A stretch of DNA of 13,023 bases from Anaerolineaceae bacterium (GCA_012514775.1 JAAYZQ010000016.1:1-13023), one strand, 5' to 3'; positions 1 through 6,079 are shown, numbered from the stretch's first letter. Notes: generated by a model from the sequence alone, not told the origin. Numbers and translations: made by a program.

Positions 1-53
1 CCCACCTGTTTTGGGCTAGAATAGCCTGACAGATCTGGCGAGGAGGGCGCGCA

Positions 54-539
54 ATGAAACATATCTGGTCGCCCTGGCGGCTCGAATACCTGACCGAGAA
101 AAAGCAGCCGGGTTGCATCTTTTGCAACGCCATGGAAAGCAGCGACGACCGGGAGAACCTGGTCCTTTACCGTGGGGAGCTGGCCTTTCTGATCCTCAAC
201 CGCTTTCCCTACAACAACGGCCACCTGATGGTGGTGCCCTATGCCCACGTACGCAGCCCCGAGGAGCTCGAGCCCGCGGCCCTGACCGAGATGATGCTAC
301 TCCTCAACCGCGGCCTGGCGGCCCTCAAGAGCGCCATGCAGCCCGAGGGCTTTAACACGGGGATGAACCTGGGGCGGGTGGCCGGCGCCGGCGTCGAGGA
401 CCACGTCCACATCCACGTCGTGCCCCGCTGGCTGGGCGATACCAACTTTATGCCTGTCGTCGGCGACATGCGCGTCGTGCCGCAGACCTGGCTGCAAACC
501 TACGACCAGCTCAAGGCTGCGTTGGAGGCGCTGGGCTAG
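54..539 (+). CDS. HIT family protein (Ap4A hydrolase/phosphorylase-like)
   Basis: A 161-residue histidine-triad protein of usual family length. The family hydrolyses or transfers nucleotidyl groups from substrates such as Ap4A or nucleoside phosphoramidates in the cytoplasm. The sequence shows an N-terminal CxxC pair (C21, C24) typical of the zinc-binding bacterial branch. A 'NNGHLMVVPYAH' core strand lies near residues 54-65, and the HxHxH triad is at residues 117-121, its middle histidine H119 being the expected nucleophile. 'GDTNFMP' follows near residue 129, as in Ap4A-phosphorylase-like members. The ATG is preceded by GAGGAGGG (about 40-47), so the start is secure. A TAGAAT at 17-22 could be its -10, but the matching -35 would lie outside the window. 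The MFS gene begins one base after the stop and is probably cotranscribed. The exact substrate cannot be told from sequence. Confidence 0.93.
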   Translation: MKHIWSPWRLEYLTEKKQPGCIFCNAMESSDDRENLVLYRGELAFLILNRFPYNNGHLMVVPYAHVRSPEELEPAALTEMMLLLNRGLAALKSAMQPEGFNTGMNLGRVAGAGVEDHVHIHVVPRWLGDTNFMPVVGDMRVVPQTWLQTYDQLKAALEALG

Positions 540-540
540 A

Positions 541-1866
541 TTGCAGCGCATCCGCCATCTCCTGGCGGTGCTGGCCGCCAGGAGCCGCGAAGCAGCGGCG
601 TACCTGGGACGGCAGTTGCCGTGGTACGAGCCGGCCCACAGCCAGGAAGGACGCAACCTTCGCAGCCTGTACGGCGCGACCACCTGGTTCGGGATCATCA
701 GCGGCCTGGCCGCCACCTTTGTCCCGGTCTTTGCCCTGCGCCTGGGAGCCACCACCGGCCAGCTTGGCTGGCTGGCCGCGCTGCCCGCCCTGGTGAACGT
801 CGTGTGGCTCGTCCCTGCCGCGCGCATCATCGAGCGCCGGCGGCGGCGCCTGCCGCTGATCCTCTCGACAGCCCTCTTGCAGCGCCTGGGCTACCTGGCC
901 ATGGCGATCATGCCCTTTGTCCTCAGCCGCGGCCGGGTGGAGGCCCTCATCCTGCTCCAGGCCCTGGTCACCCTGCCCACGGCCGTGGTCAACACCGCCG
1001 TCACCACCCTCATCCCCGACCTGACCTCGCCCCAGCGGCGCGGGCAGGTGGTCAGCGTCCGCTGGCTGCTCCTGGCGGTGACTGCCACCGTCGCGGCCCT
1101 GGCGGGAGGCGCGTTCCTGGACCTGTTTCCGGTGCCCCTCAACTACCAGCTCCTCCTGGGCGCCGGCGCGCTGCTGTCGTTCCTCAGCCTGCCGGCCCTG
1201 CGCCGCATCCGCATGCCCGACGCCGTGACGCTGGCCCGGGCCGGCACGCCGCGGCGGCGCTATTCGTGGCGCCAGGTCCGCGAGAGCCTGGCGAGCGTCA
1301 AGGCCCAGCCCGAGTTCCTGGGGTTTTCCCTGGCCGCCTTTGTTTTTCACTGGGGCCTCTACCTGCCGGCGGCCCTGTGGTCCATCCTGCGGGTGCGAGA
1401 CCTGGGCGCCACCGACACGTGGATCGGCATCATCGCCGTCGTCGTCGATGGCACCACCATCGCCGGCTACCTGTACTGGGCCAGGATCTCGAAGCAGCGT
1501 GGCGACCGCTGGCTGCTGGTCATCACCTCGCTGGGCGTGTCGCTGTACGCGGCCGCGACGGCCCTGGTGCCCACCATCGGCTGGATGGTCCCCACCTCTA
1601 TCCTGGGCGGCCTGACCTGGGCGGGCTGCAACCTGGCCCTCTTTAACGTCATGCTCCGCGTCAGCCCCGCCGCCCGCCGCCCCACCTACGTGGCCATCTA
1701 CACGGCGCTGATGAACGTCACCGCCTTTGCCGGGCCGCTGCTGGGCGCCGGCCTGGCCGACTGGATCGGCGTGCGCAACACGTTCCTCGTGTCGGGCGCG
1801 GTGCGGATGGTGGGCGCCCTCCTCATGTGGCGCCTGGTGCGCGACGGGCAGCCGGAGGATCAATAA
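541..1866 (+). CDS. MFS transporter, 12-TM, TTG start
   Basis: A 441-residue polytopic membrane protein with two halves of about six hydrophobic segments each. They are joined by a basic cytoplasmic linker near residues 220-260, the layout of the major facilitator superfamily. It would move an unknown solute across the cytoplasmic membrane; no substrate-specific motif is recognised. About 40 non-membrane residues precede the first helix. The start is a TTG directly after the HIT stop codon, with GGAGG at 524-528 inside the HIT gene. No ATG or GTG in this frame would keep the first helices, so translational coupling to the upstream gene is inferred. The gene ends in a strong hairpin terminator. 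A drug-efflux or sugar-efflux role is possible but not supported by anything seen. Confidence 0.88.
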   Translation: MQRIRHLLAVLAARSREAAAYLGRQLPWYEPAHSQEGRNLRSLYGATTWFGIISGLAATFVPVFALRLGATTGQLGWLAALPALVNVVWLVPAARIIERRRRRLPLILSTALLQRLGYLAMAIMPFVLSRGRVEALILLQALVTLPTAVVNTAVTTLIPDLTSPQRRGQVVSVRWLLLAVTATVAALAGGAFLDLFPVPLNYQLLLGAGALLSFLSLPALRRIRMPDAVTLARAGTPRRRYSWRQVRESLASVKAQPEFLGFSLAAFVFHWGLYLPAALWSILRVRDLGATDTWIGIIAVVVDGTTIAGYLYWARISKQRGDRWLLVITSLGVSLYAAATALVPTIGWMVPTSILGGLTWAGCNLALFNVMLRVSPAARRPTYVAIYTALMNVTAFAGPLLGAGLADWIGVRNTFLVSGAVRMVGALLMWRLVRDGQPEDQ

Positions 1867-1895
1867 GGCCAGGCCCCTGTGGGGGCCTGGCCTTT
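1865..1895 (+). terminator. Strong hairpin terminator, probably bidirectional
   Basis: A perfect 13-bp inverted repeat (1865-1877 with 1882-1894, loop TGTG) starts at the MFS stop codon and is followed by a short T run. It lies between the convergent MFS and peroxiredoxin genes. On the minus strand it is followed by TTATT, so it may stop transcripts from both sides. Confidence 0.85.
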
Positions 1896-1917
1896 AACGT
1901 CGTCTGAAATGGACCGC

Positions 1918-2634
1918 TTAGAAGGCCTGATCCGTCTTCCACACCGTCCAGACCTTGCCAACCAGGTGCGGGCCAACCTTGAGGGTGTCCCTGCCCGGCA
2001 CCCAGCCGGAGGGAGTCACCTCGGCGCCCTTGGTCTCGCGCACCTTCTGGAACGCCTGGACCTGGCGGATAAGCTCGGACACGTTGCGGCCCACGGGGGG
2101 CGTGAGCACCTCTATCGCCTGGACGATGCCGTCGGGGTCGATGAGGAACCGGCCGCGCACCTCCGTGCCGCTATCCTCGTCATAGACGCCGTACATCTGC
2201 CCGATCTTGCCGCCGGCGTCCGACAGCATCGGATAGGGGATGCCGCCTTCGACCATCTTGGACAACTCTTCCTCGTGCCAGATCTTGTGGGTGAAACGGC
2301 TGTCGGTGCTCATCGAAAGGACCTGAACGCCCAGATCCTGGAGCACCGGATACTTGGCGGCCACGGCCGCCAACTCGGTCGGTCAGACAAAGGTGAAATC
2401 ACCGGGGTAGAAGCACAGTACGACCCACTGCCCGCGGTAGTCTGACAGCTTGATGTTCTTGAAGCCACCGTTCACAAAGGCGCTAGCCTCGAAATCCGGG
2501 GCTTCTTTGCCGACACGTGCCAATGACATTTGGACCTCCTGTTGTTGAACTGGGGCACCTTCCTCAGATGCCGGGGCGGGAGACGTCAGTGGCCCCCGTG
2601 CCGATTGAACACAAGATACGACTTCTTCGCTCAC
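1918..2634 (-). CDS. Selenocysteine-containing peroxiredoxin (AhpC/TSA type), UGA recoded at the peroxidatic position
   Basis: Reading through one in-frame TGA (plus-strand 2383-2385) gives a complete AhpC/Prx1-type peroxiredoxin. These thioredoxin-fold enzymes reduce H2O2 and organic hydroperoxides in the cytoplasm. The TGA falls exactly at the peroxidatic residue of the family motif: [13 protein letters not shown]. The fold is intact on both sides, with 'APDFEASAF' before it and '[15 protein letters not shown]', 'YPMLSD', '[10 protein letters not shown]' and '[12 protein letters not shown]' after it. A SECIS-like hairpin follows the TGA. From the GTG at 2634 (AGGAGG, spacing 7) the protein is 238 residues with Sec84. 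An internal ATG at 2529, also with AGGAGG (spacing 5), gives the canonical 203 residues with Sec49. The usual C-terminal resolving Cys is absent ('EVTPSGW'), suggesting a 1-Sec enzyme. A standard gene caller would split it into two fragments or call a pseudogene. The alternative is a Cys-to-stop mutation or sequencing error. Confidence 0.85.
2345..2385 (-). promoter_or_regulatory. Candidate bacterial SECIS element with its UGA codon
   Basis: On the minus-strand mRNA the UGA (2385-2383) is followed by nine bases. Then comes a perfect 8-bp stem, UUGGCGGC with GCCGCCAA (2373-2366 with 2361-2354), closing a CGUG loop (2365-2362). A lower 4-bp helix, ACCG with CGGU (2379-2376 with 2348-2345), can extend it across an internal loop. 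The apical loop begins 18 bases after the UGA and has G at its second position, followed by U. From memory, bacterial SECIS elements have a guanosine in the first two loop bases and roughly 16-37 bases from UGA to loop, so this fits. It would bind SelB to insert selenocysteine. Confidence 0.72.
2535..2540 (-). promoter_or_regulatory. Internal Shine-Dalgarno before the ATG start of the selenoperoxiredoxin
   Basis: A second AGGAGG on the minus strand, five bases before the in-frame ATG at 2529. The protein from this ATG starts with [13 protein letters not shown], the usual place for a peroxiredoxin to begin. Two isoforms from one mRNA are possible. Confidence 0.6.
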
Positions 2635-2641
2635 TCAGGCA

Positions 2642-2647
2642 CCTCCT
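2642..2647 (-). promoter_or_regulatory. Shine-Dalgarno of the upstream GTG start of the selenoperoxiredoxin
   Basis: AGGAGG on the minus strand, seven bases before the GTG at 2634. Together with the promoter about 60 bases upstream it argues that translation begins at this GTG and adds 35 residues to the usual Prx N-terminus. Confidence 0.65.
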
Positions 2648-2696
2648 GGTGATGTTGCCAGCGGCCAGACTCCTGCAATAACCTGCTGGCATAAAA

Positions 2697-2725
2697 AGTA
2701 TATCACACGCCGCTGGCCCTGTCAA
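2697..2725 (-). promoter_or_regulatory. Near-consensus sigma-70 promoter of the selenoperoxiredoxin
   Basis: On the minus strand TTGACA (2725-2720) is followed after exactly 17 bases by TATACT (2702-2697). This is the strongest promoter match in the window. Transcription would start near 2690, leaving about 56 bases before the GTG start at 2634. A GCCAGC inverted repeat (2657-2662 with 2685-2690) covers the first part of that leader and could be an operator or a 5' hairpin. No known regulator box is recognised. Confidence 0.8.
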
Positions 2726-2764
2726 AAATAATGGACGCGAGGGCGCTTGCCGGCTGTGGTGCTC

Positions 2765-3877
2765 CTATCCGTCTGGCAGGCGCCGTTCCAGGGCGTCGAT
2801 GTAGGGCTGGACGCGCTCCGCGTCCCCGGGATTCAGCTCCAGGTAGGCGCGAAAGTGCTCCAGCGCCTCGGCGTGACGCTCCAACTGGTAGTAGGTCAGG
2901 GCCAGGTTCCAGTGGCTCGGCTCGTCCCGGGGGTCAAGGGCGAGCCCGGCCTCGTAGGCCTCCGCGGCCTGCTCCGGCTGATCCATCTGGTTGTAGGCCA
3001 GGCCCAGGAAAAAGTAGGTCGACACGTCGGCGATGGAAGGGTCCTGGGCGATGGCCTGCTCCAGCTCGGCGGCGGCCTCGTCCCAGGCTTCTCGCTGGAT
3101 GGCCTCTCGCCCGCGCGAGAGGTACAGCCGCGGGTCGTCTCGGTGCGAAAGCGTGGCCAGGACCGTGCCCCCGGCCAGGAGAAGGACGGCCGCCAACACG
3201 GCGGGCAGGTAGCGGGCGGGGCCATTCTCGTCCACGGCCGCCCCCCGCATCGGGTCCAGGCGGTAGCGGGGCGCCAGCGCCCAGCCCAACCCCAGGCCGC
3301 CGATGAGCCCGCCGATGTGGCCCAGGTTGTCGATGCCCGGCCGGGTAAATCCCAGGAAGAGGTTGATGCCGATGAGAAAGGCAATGTTGCCCAGGCGAGC
3401 GCGTCCCCAGGCCCCCAGCCGCTCCCGGTGCAGGATAAAGAACGCCGCCAGCGCGCCGATGACGCCAAAGATGGCCCCCGAGGCGCCGGCCGACAGCGTG
3501 TAGCTGAAGGCATAGCTCGCCAGGCTGCCCAGGAGCCCGGCCAGAAAATAGATGATGGCAAAGCGCACCGGGCCAAAGATGCGCTCCAGTTCGGTGCCGA
3601 TGGCCACCAGGGCATAGCCGTTGAACAGCAGATGAAAGACGCCGATGTGCAGAAACATGGCGGTCAGGAGCCGCCAATACTCGCCGGCGACGATGAGGGG
3701 CGTGACCTTGGCTCCCAGGCGAACCAGGACCTCGGTTTCCGTCGAGCCCCCGGCCACGGTCTCCAGGCCAAAGACCACGACGATGGCCGCCAGCAGGATC
3801 CAGGTCACCACCGGGCGATGGAAAGGCAGGGCGTACGAGACGACGGGGCGCGGCTGCCAGTCTGCGGGTTGGCTCAC
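2765..3877 (-). CDS. Rhomboid family intramembrane serine protease with C-terminal TPR domain
   Basis: A membrane protein of 370 residues. It has about six N-terminal transmembrane segments with the rhomboid signatures: WR at 68-69, HxxxN at 82-86, the nucleophile motif GASGAIFG (Ser133) and the catalytic His187 in 'GHIGG'. All residues needed for cleavage of single-pass membrane substrates are present. A seventh hydrophobic segment (about 224-245) leads into about three tetratricopeptide repeats (about 250-365), likely a protein-binding tail. The GTG at 3877 was chosen because it overlaps the gmk stop in a GTGA and has GGAAGG seven bases upstream (3885-3890). An ATG at 3883 has that same element only one base away, and a TTG at 3907 has no good site. 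It is translationally coupled to gmk, a partner with no obvious functional link. Confidence 0.9.
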   Translation of the reverse strand: MSQPADWQPRPVVSYALPFHRPVVTWILLAAIVVVFGLETVAGGSTETEVLVRLGAKVTPLIVAGEYWRLLTAMFLHIGVFHLLFNGYALVAIGTELERIFGPVRFAIIYFLAGLLGSLASYAFSYTLSAGASGAIFGVIGALAAFFILHRERLGAWGRARLGNIAFLIGINLFLGFTRPGIDNLGHIGGLIGGLGLGWALAPRYRLDPMRGAAVDENGPARYLPAVLAAVLLLAGGTVLATLSHRDDPRLYLSRGREAIQREAWDEAAAELEQAIAQDPSIADVSTYFFLGLAYNQMDQPEQAAEAYEAGLALDPRDEPSHWNLALTYYQLERHAEALEHFRAYLELNPGDAERVQPYIDALERRLPDG

Positions 3878-4506
3878 AGGCATACCTTCCGGGGCTCTGT
3901 CCGGCAATGCTCGGCGCGCAGGATCGCCTTCACGTCCTCCACGGCCTCGTCCAGGAGGTTGTCACGGTTCATGACCACGTAGTCAAACTCCGGGATGCAC
4001 GCCAGCTCCTCCTGCAGCGTTTCCCGGCGCCGCTGCAGCGCTTCCTCCGTATCGCTCCGCCGGTCCAGCAAGCGCGACTGCAGCTCCTCTTCCGACTCGG
4101 GCAGGAGAAAGACGGTGATGGCCACGGGCAGGATCCCCTTGACCTTCCGGGCGCCTTGCACGTCCAGGCGCATGATGACGTCCAATCCCGCCTCCAGGGC
4201 CCGGCACACGTGAGCGCGGGGGATGCCCTTGTGCTGTCCGTAGACAACCGAATGCTCCAACATCTCGCCCTCGGCGATCATCCGCTCGAACTCGACCGTG
4301 GAGTAAAAGCAATAATCCCGGCCGTCCACTTCGCCGGGCCGCGGCGGCCGGTCGGTGGCCGTGATGACAAAGGAGAAGGGGTAGCCCGTCTCTTTCATCC
4401 GCTTCACCAGGGCGTCCTTGCCCACGCCCGAAGGTCCGGAGATGATCAGGAGGAGAGGCTCGGTCTCGCGCTCGTACGGGCTCGTGTTTGAAGAGCTTGT
4501 TTCCAT
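3874..4506 (-). CDS. gmk: Guanylate kinase
   Basis: A 210-residue enzyme, typical family length, that phosphorylates GMP to GDP with ATP in the cytoplasm. The Walker A loop GPSGVGKD lies at residues 24-31. The GMP-binding segment 'TDRPPRPGEVDGRDY' (R53, R56, E59, Y65) follows, with D52 where many members have a second Thr. 'MLEHSVVYGQHKGIPRAHV', 'LDVQGARKVK' and the LID region 'RLLDRRSDTEEALQRR' are all in the expected order. The ATG at 4506 has AAGGCGG five bases upstream, and 17 residues precede the first strand. A TTG at 4542 is in frame but unsupported. The rhomboid gene overlaps its stop codon. Transcription probably begins at the palindromic -10 around 4554-4561. Confidence 0.96.
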   Translation of the reverse strand: METSSSNTSPYERETEPLLLIISGPSGVGKDALVKRMKETGYPFSFVITATDRPPRPGEVDGRDYCFYSTVEFERMIAEGEMLEHSVVYGQHKGIPRAHVCRALEAGLDVIMRLDVQGARKVKGILPVAITVFLLPESEEELQSRLLDRRSDTEEALQRRRETLQEELACIPEFDYVVMNRDNLLDEAVEDVKAILRAEHCRTEPRKVCL

Positions 4507-4532
4507 GGATTCCGCCTTTACTGTTTTCAAAG

Positions 4533-4561
4533 TTGGCACCAAATCTCGTTTGCATTATAAT
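4533..4561 (+). promoter_or_regulatory. Promoter of the FmdB-type gene
   Basis: TTGGCA (4533-4538) is followed after 17 bases by a perfect TATAAT (4556-4561). Transcription would start near 4568 and reach the ATG at 4608 after a leader of about 40 bases. Confidence 0.75.
4554..4561. promoter_or_regulatory. Palindromic ATTATAAT, shared -10 for divergent gmk and FmdB-type genes
   Basis: ATTATAAT reads the same on both strands and so offers TATAAT in each direction, offset by two bases. The minus-strand copy (4559-4554) would start gmk mRNA near 4547, about 40 bases before its ATG. No good -35 is seen for that direction, so the gmk side is weaker. Confidence 0.5.
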
Positions 4562-4607
4562 CCCGGCAGAGTTGCGGGATTGCCGCCATATCGAGGGTGT
4601 AAGAACT

Positions 4608-5021
4608 ATGCCAATCTACGAATATCGCTGCCATGATTGCCGACGGCGCGTCAGCCTCTTTTACAGGTCCTTCGCCGCCAGCGAGGGGCAGCCCACCTGC
4701 CCCCGCTGCGGGGGCACGCGCCTGGCTCGCCTGATCTCACGCGTGGCCGTGGTGCGCTCCGAGGAGAGCCGTCTCGACGACCTGGCGGATCCGTCCACGC
4801 TCGGCGACCTGGACGAGAACGATCCCAAGAGCCTCGCCCGCTGGATGCGCAAGATGAGCGACGAGGCGGGCGAAGAGATGCCCCCCGAGTTCGGCGAGGT
4901 CATGGACCGCCTGGAATCCGGCCAGTCTCCGGAAGACATCGAAGAGGCCATGCCCGGGCTGGCGGACGACATGGACGCGGGTGGCGGCATGGGTATGGGC
5001 GGCATGGACGATCTGGACTGA
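4608..5021 (+). CDS. FmdB-family zinc ribbon protein
   Basis: A 137-residue protein that begins with the FmdB signature MPIYEYRCHDC. It has a four-cysteine zinc ribbon (C8, C11, C31, C34). The remainder is acidic and low in complexity, ending in a Gly/Met-rich tail and Asp residues. FmdB is annotated as a putative regulatory protein after a methanotroph/methylotroph operon; no biochemical role is established for most members. The ATG at 4608 is chosen because the family always starts at 'MPxYEY' and a GAGG lies at 4593-4596. The frame is open further upstream to 4488, but that part overlaps the promoter. It is divergent from gmk and ends three bases from the convergent c-di-AMP receptor gene. 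Confidence 0.9.
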   Translation: MPIYEYRCHDCRRRVSLFYRSFAASEGQPTCPRCGGTRLARLISRVAVVRSEESRLDDLADPSTLGDLDENDPKSLARWMRKMSDEAGEEMPPEFGEVMDRLESGQSPEDIEEAMPGLADDMDAGGGMGMGGMDDLD

Positions 5022-5024
5022 CCT

Positions 5025-5354
5025 CTAGAAGTGCTCGAACTGGACTACGTCCAGTACAAAAACCGTCGCCCCGCCCACCTGCACGTCCACGGGCGTCGGC
5101 ATGTACATCTCGCCGGGCTCCATCACCGGCGGCAGTGGATTGACGAACTGCGTCCGGGTCTTGCAGTTCTCCTTGATCAGGCGCAGCACGTGGGGGACCT
5201 GGGCATCGTCGGTGCCGACAAAGATCGTGGCATTGCCTTGCCGCAGGAAACCGCCCGTGGTGCTGATGGTGGTTGCCCGGTACCCAGCCCCGGTCAGAGC
5301 ATCCACCAGCCGCCCCGCGTCGTCGCCGTGGACGATGCTCATAATCAACTTCAT
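5025..5354 (-). CDS. darA: Cyclic-di-AMP receptor, PII-like (DarA/PstA/YaaQ family)
   Basis: A 109-residue cytoplasmic protein of exactly the family length. It starts MKLIMSIVHGDDA and carries the hallmark TTGGFLRQGN (residues 33-42), followed by 'ATIFVGTDDAQVPHVLRLIK'. A C-terminal 'VGGATVFVLDV' strand closes the ferredoxin-like PII fold. Family members form trimers that bind cyclic-di-AMP, the second messenger for osmotic and cell-wall homeostasis; the downstream effector is unknown. Its ATG overlaps the tmk stop codon in an ATGA, and a yaaQ-tmk link is also known in Firmicutes, which supports the call. A C-terminal CTGGAC-TAC-GTCCAG inverted repeat (5040-5054) lies inside the coding end. 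Confidence 0.92.
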   Translation of the reverse strand: MKLIMSIVHGDDAGRLVDALTGAGYRATTISTTGGFLRQGNATIFVGTDDAQVPHVLRLIKENCKTRTQFVNPLPPVMEPGEMYMPTPVDVQVGGATVFVLDVVQFEHF

Positions 5355-6016
5355 ACCGTTTCCCCACCCCTTTCCAAAATGTGCCGCTCCTCCAGGCAGC
5401 GGCGAATGGCGGCCTGCACCTCCGCGGTGCTCTGCCGGGCATCCACGCGCACCCAGCGCTCCGGCTCCTGGGCTATCATCTCCAGGTATCCGGCACGCAC
5501 CCGGCGGTGGTATTCAATATCCTTCTGCTCCATCCGGTTCCACGCATCCCCCTGGCCTCCCGCCTTTCGCCGGAGCCCCTGCTCCACCGGCAGGTCAAGG
5601 TAAAAGGTCAGGTCGGGCCGCAGCCAGCCGGTGGCAAAACCGGTCACAGACCGTACCTCCTCCAGGTCCAGCCGGTGCCCATAACCCTGGTAGGCCAGGC
5701 TCGAATCGGCGTACCGGTCCGACAGGATAATGCCGCCGCGGGCCAGTTGCGGCCGGATCACCTCCGCCACGTGTTGGGCCCGGGCGGCGGAAAAAAGCAG
5801 GAACTCGGTGTTGGGCGCCATCTCGGTGTGGGCCGGATCCAATAGAATGGCTCGCACCAGGTCCCCGATGGCCGTGCCGCCCGGCTCGCGGGTTGTCAGC
5901 ACGTCGTGGCCCCCCTCGCGGAGGTACGTCGCGAGAAGGCGCATCTGTGTGGTCTTGCCCGACCCTTCCGGGCCCTCGAACGTGACAAACAGGCTCAAAC
6001 CGTGCTTCCTCTCCAT
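5351..6016 (-). CDS. tmk: Thymidylate kinase
   Basis: A 221-residue dTMP kinase making dTDP for DNA synthesis. The P-loop GPEGSGKT is at residues 15-22, 'TREPGG' at 42-47 and the DRY motif at 100-102 followed by 'ADSSLAYQG'. The LID region 'RRKAGGQGDAWNRMEQKD' is basic and acidic as expected. The ATG at 6016 is the only reasonable start, since the next Met (residue 25) would remove the P-loop. A GAGGGTGA lies just upstream, but a perfect TATAAT sits only 11 bases before the ATG, so the mRNA leader may be very short. The gene is followed by the c-di-AMP receptor with a four-base overlap. Confidence 0.96.
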   Translation of the reverse strand: MERKHGLSLFVTFEGPEGSGKTTQMRLLATYLREGGHDVLTTREPGGTAIGDLVRAILLDPAHTEMAPNTEFLLFSAARAQHVAEVIRPQLARGGIILSDRYADSSLAYQGYGHRLDLEEVRSVTGFATGWLRPDLTFYLDLPVEQGLRRKAGGQGDAWNRMEQKDIEYHRRVRAGYLEMIAQEPERWVRVDARQSTAEVQAAIRRCLEERHILERGGETV

Positions 6017-6027
6017 CGTTCACCCTC

Positions 6028-6056
6028 ATTATACTCGAAAAAGGGGCCCAGGGCAA
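6028..6056 (-). promoter_or_regulatory. tmk promoter with nearly leaderless spacing
   Basis: On the minus strand TTGCCC (6056-6051), 17 bases, then TATAAT (6033-6028). The expected transcription start near 6021 is only about five bases from the tmk ATG, which would leave the GAGGGTGA ribosome site mostly outside the mRNA. Confidence 0.55.
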
Positions 6057-6059
6057 GCG

Positions 6060-6079
6060 AAAAACCCCGTCCGGGACGG
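6060..6079 (-). terminator. Possible minus-strand intrinsic terminator beside the repeat array
   Basis: On the minus strand CCGTC-CCG-GACGG (6079-6067) is followed by two G and five T (6064-6060). The stem is only 5 bp. It would stop leftward transcripts coming out of the repeat array before the tmk promoter. Confidence 0.35.

Noticed and set aside
511..1863. Long 450-residue open frame on the minus strand across the MFS gene
   Set aside because: Low-complexity Gly/Gln/Arg/His composition with no domain, antisense to a clear membrane protein; a product of high GC in the third codon position.
1918..2634. Peroxiredoxin as a pseudogene split by a nonsense mutation
   Set aside because: Both halves stay in one frame with intact motifs, the stop is TGA exactly at the catalytic Cys, and a SECIS-like hairpin follows. 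A random stop at this one codon is unlikely, though a one-base error cannot be excluded from sequence alone.
2720..2764. Terminator of the gmk-rhomboid operon
   Set aside because: Only a weak GCG/CGC pairing followed by TTATTTTT is seen, overlapping the peroxiredoxin -35; too weak to call.
3878..3907. Upstream TTG (3907) or ATG (3883) as the rhomboid start
   Set aside because: The TTG has no ribosome site, and the ATG is one base from the GGAAGG. The GTG at 3877 has correct spacing and the typical four-base overlap with gmk.
4488..4607. N-terminal extension of the FmdB-type protein
   Set aside because: It runs through the promoter and its residues do not resemble the family, which starts at MPIYEY.
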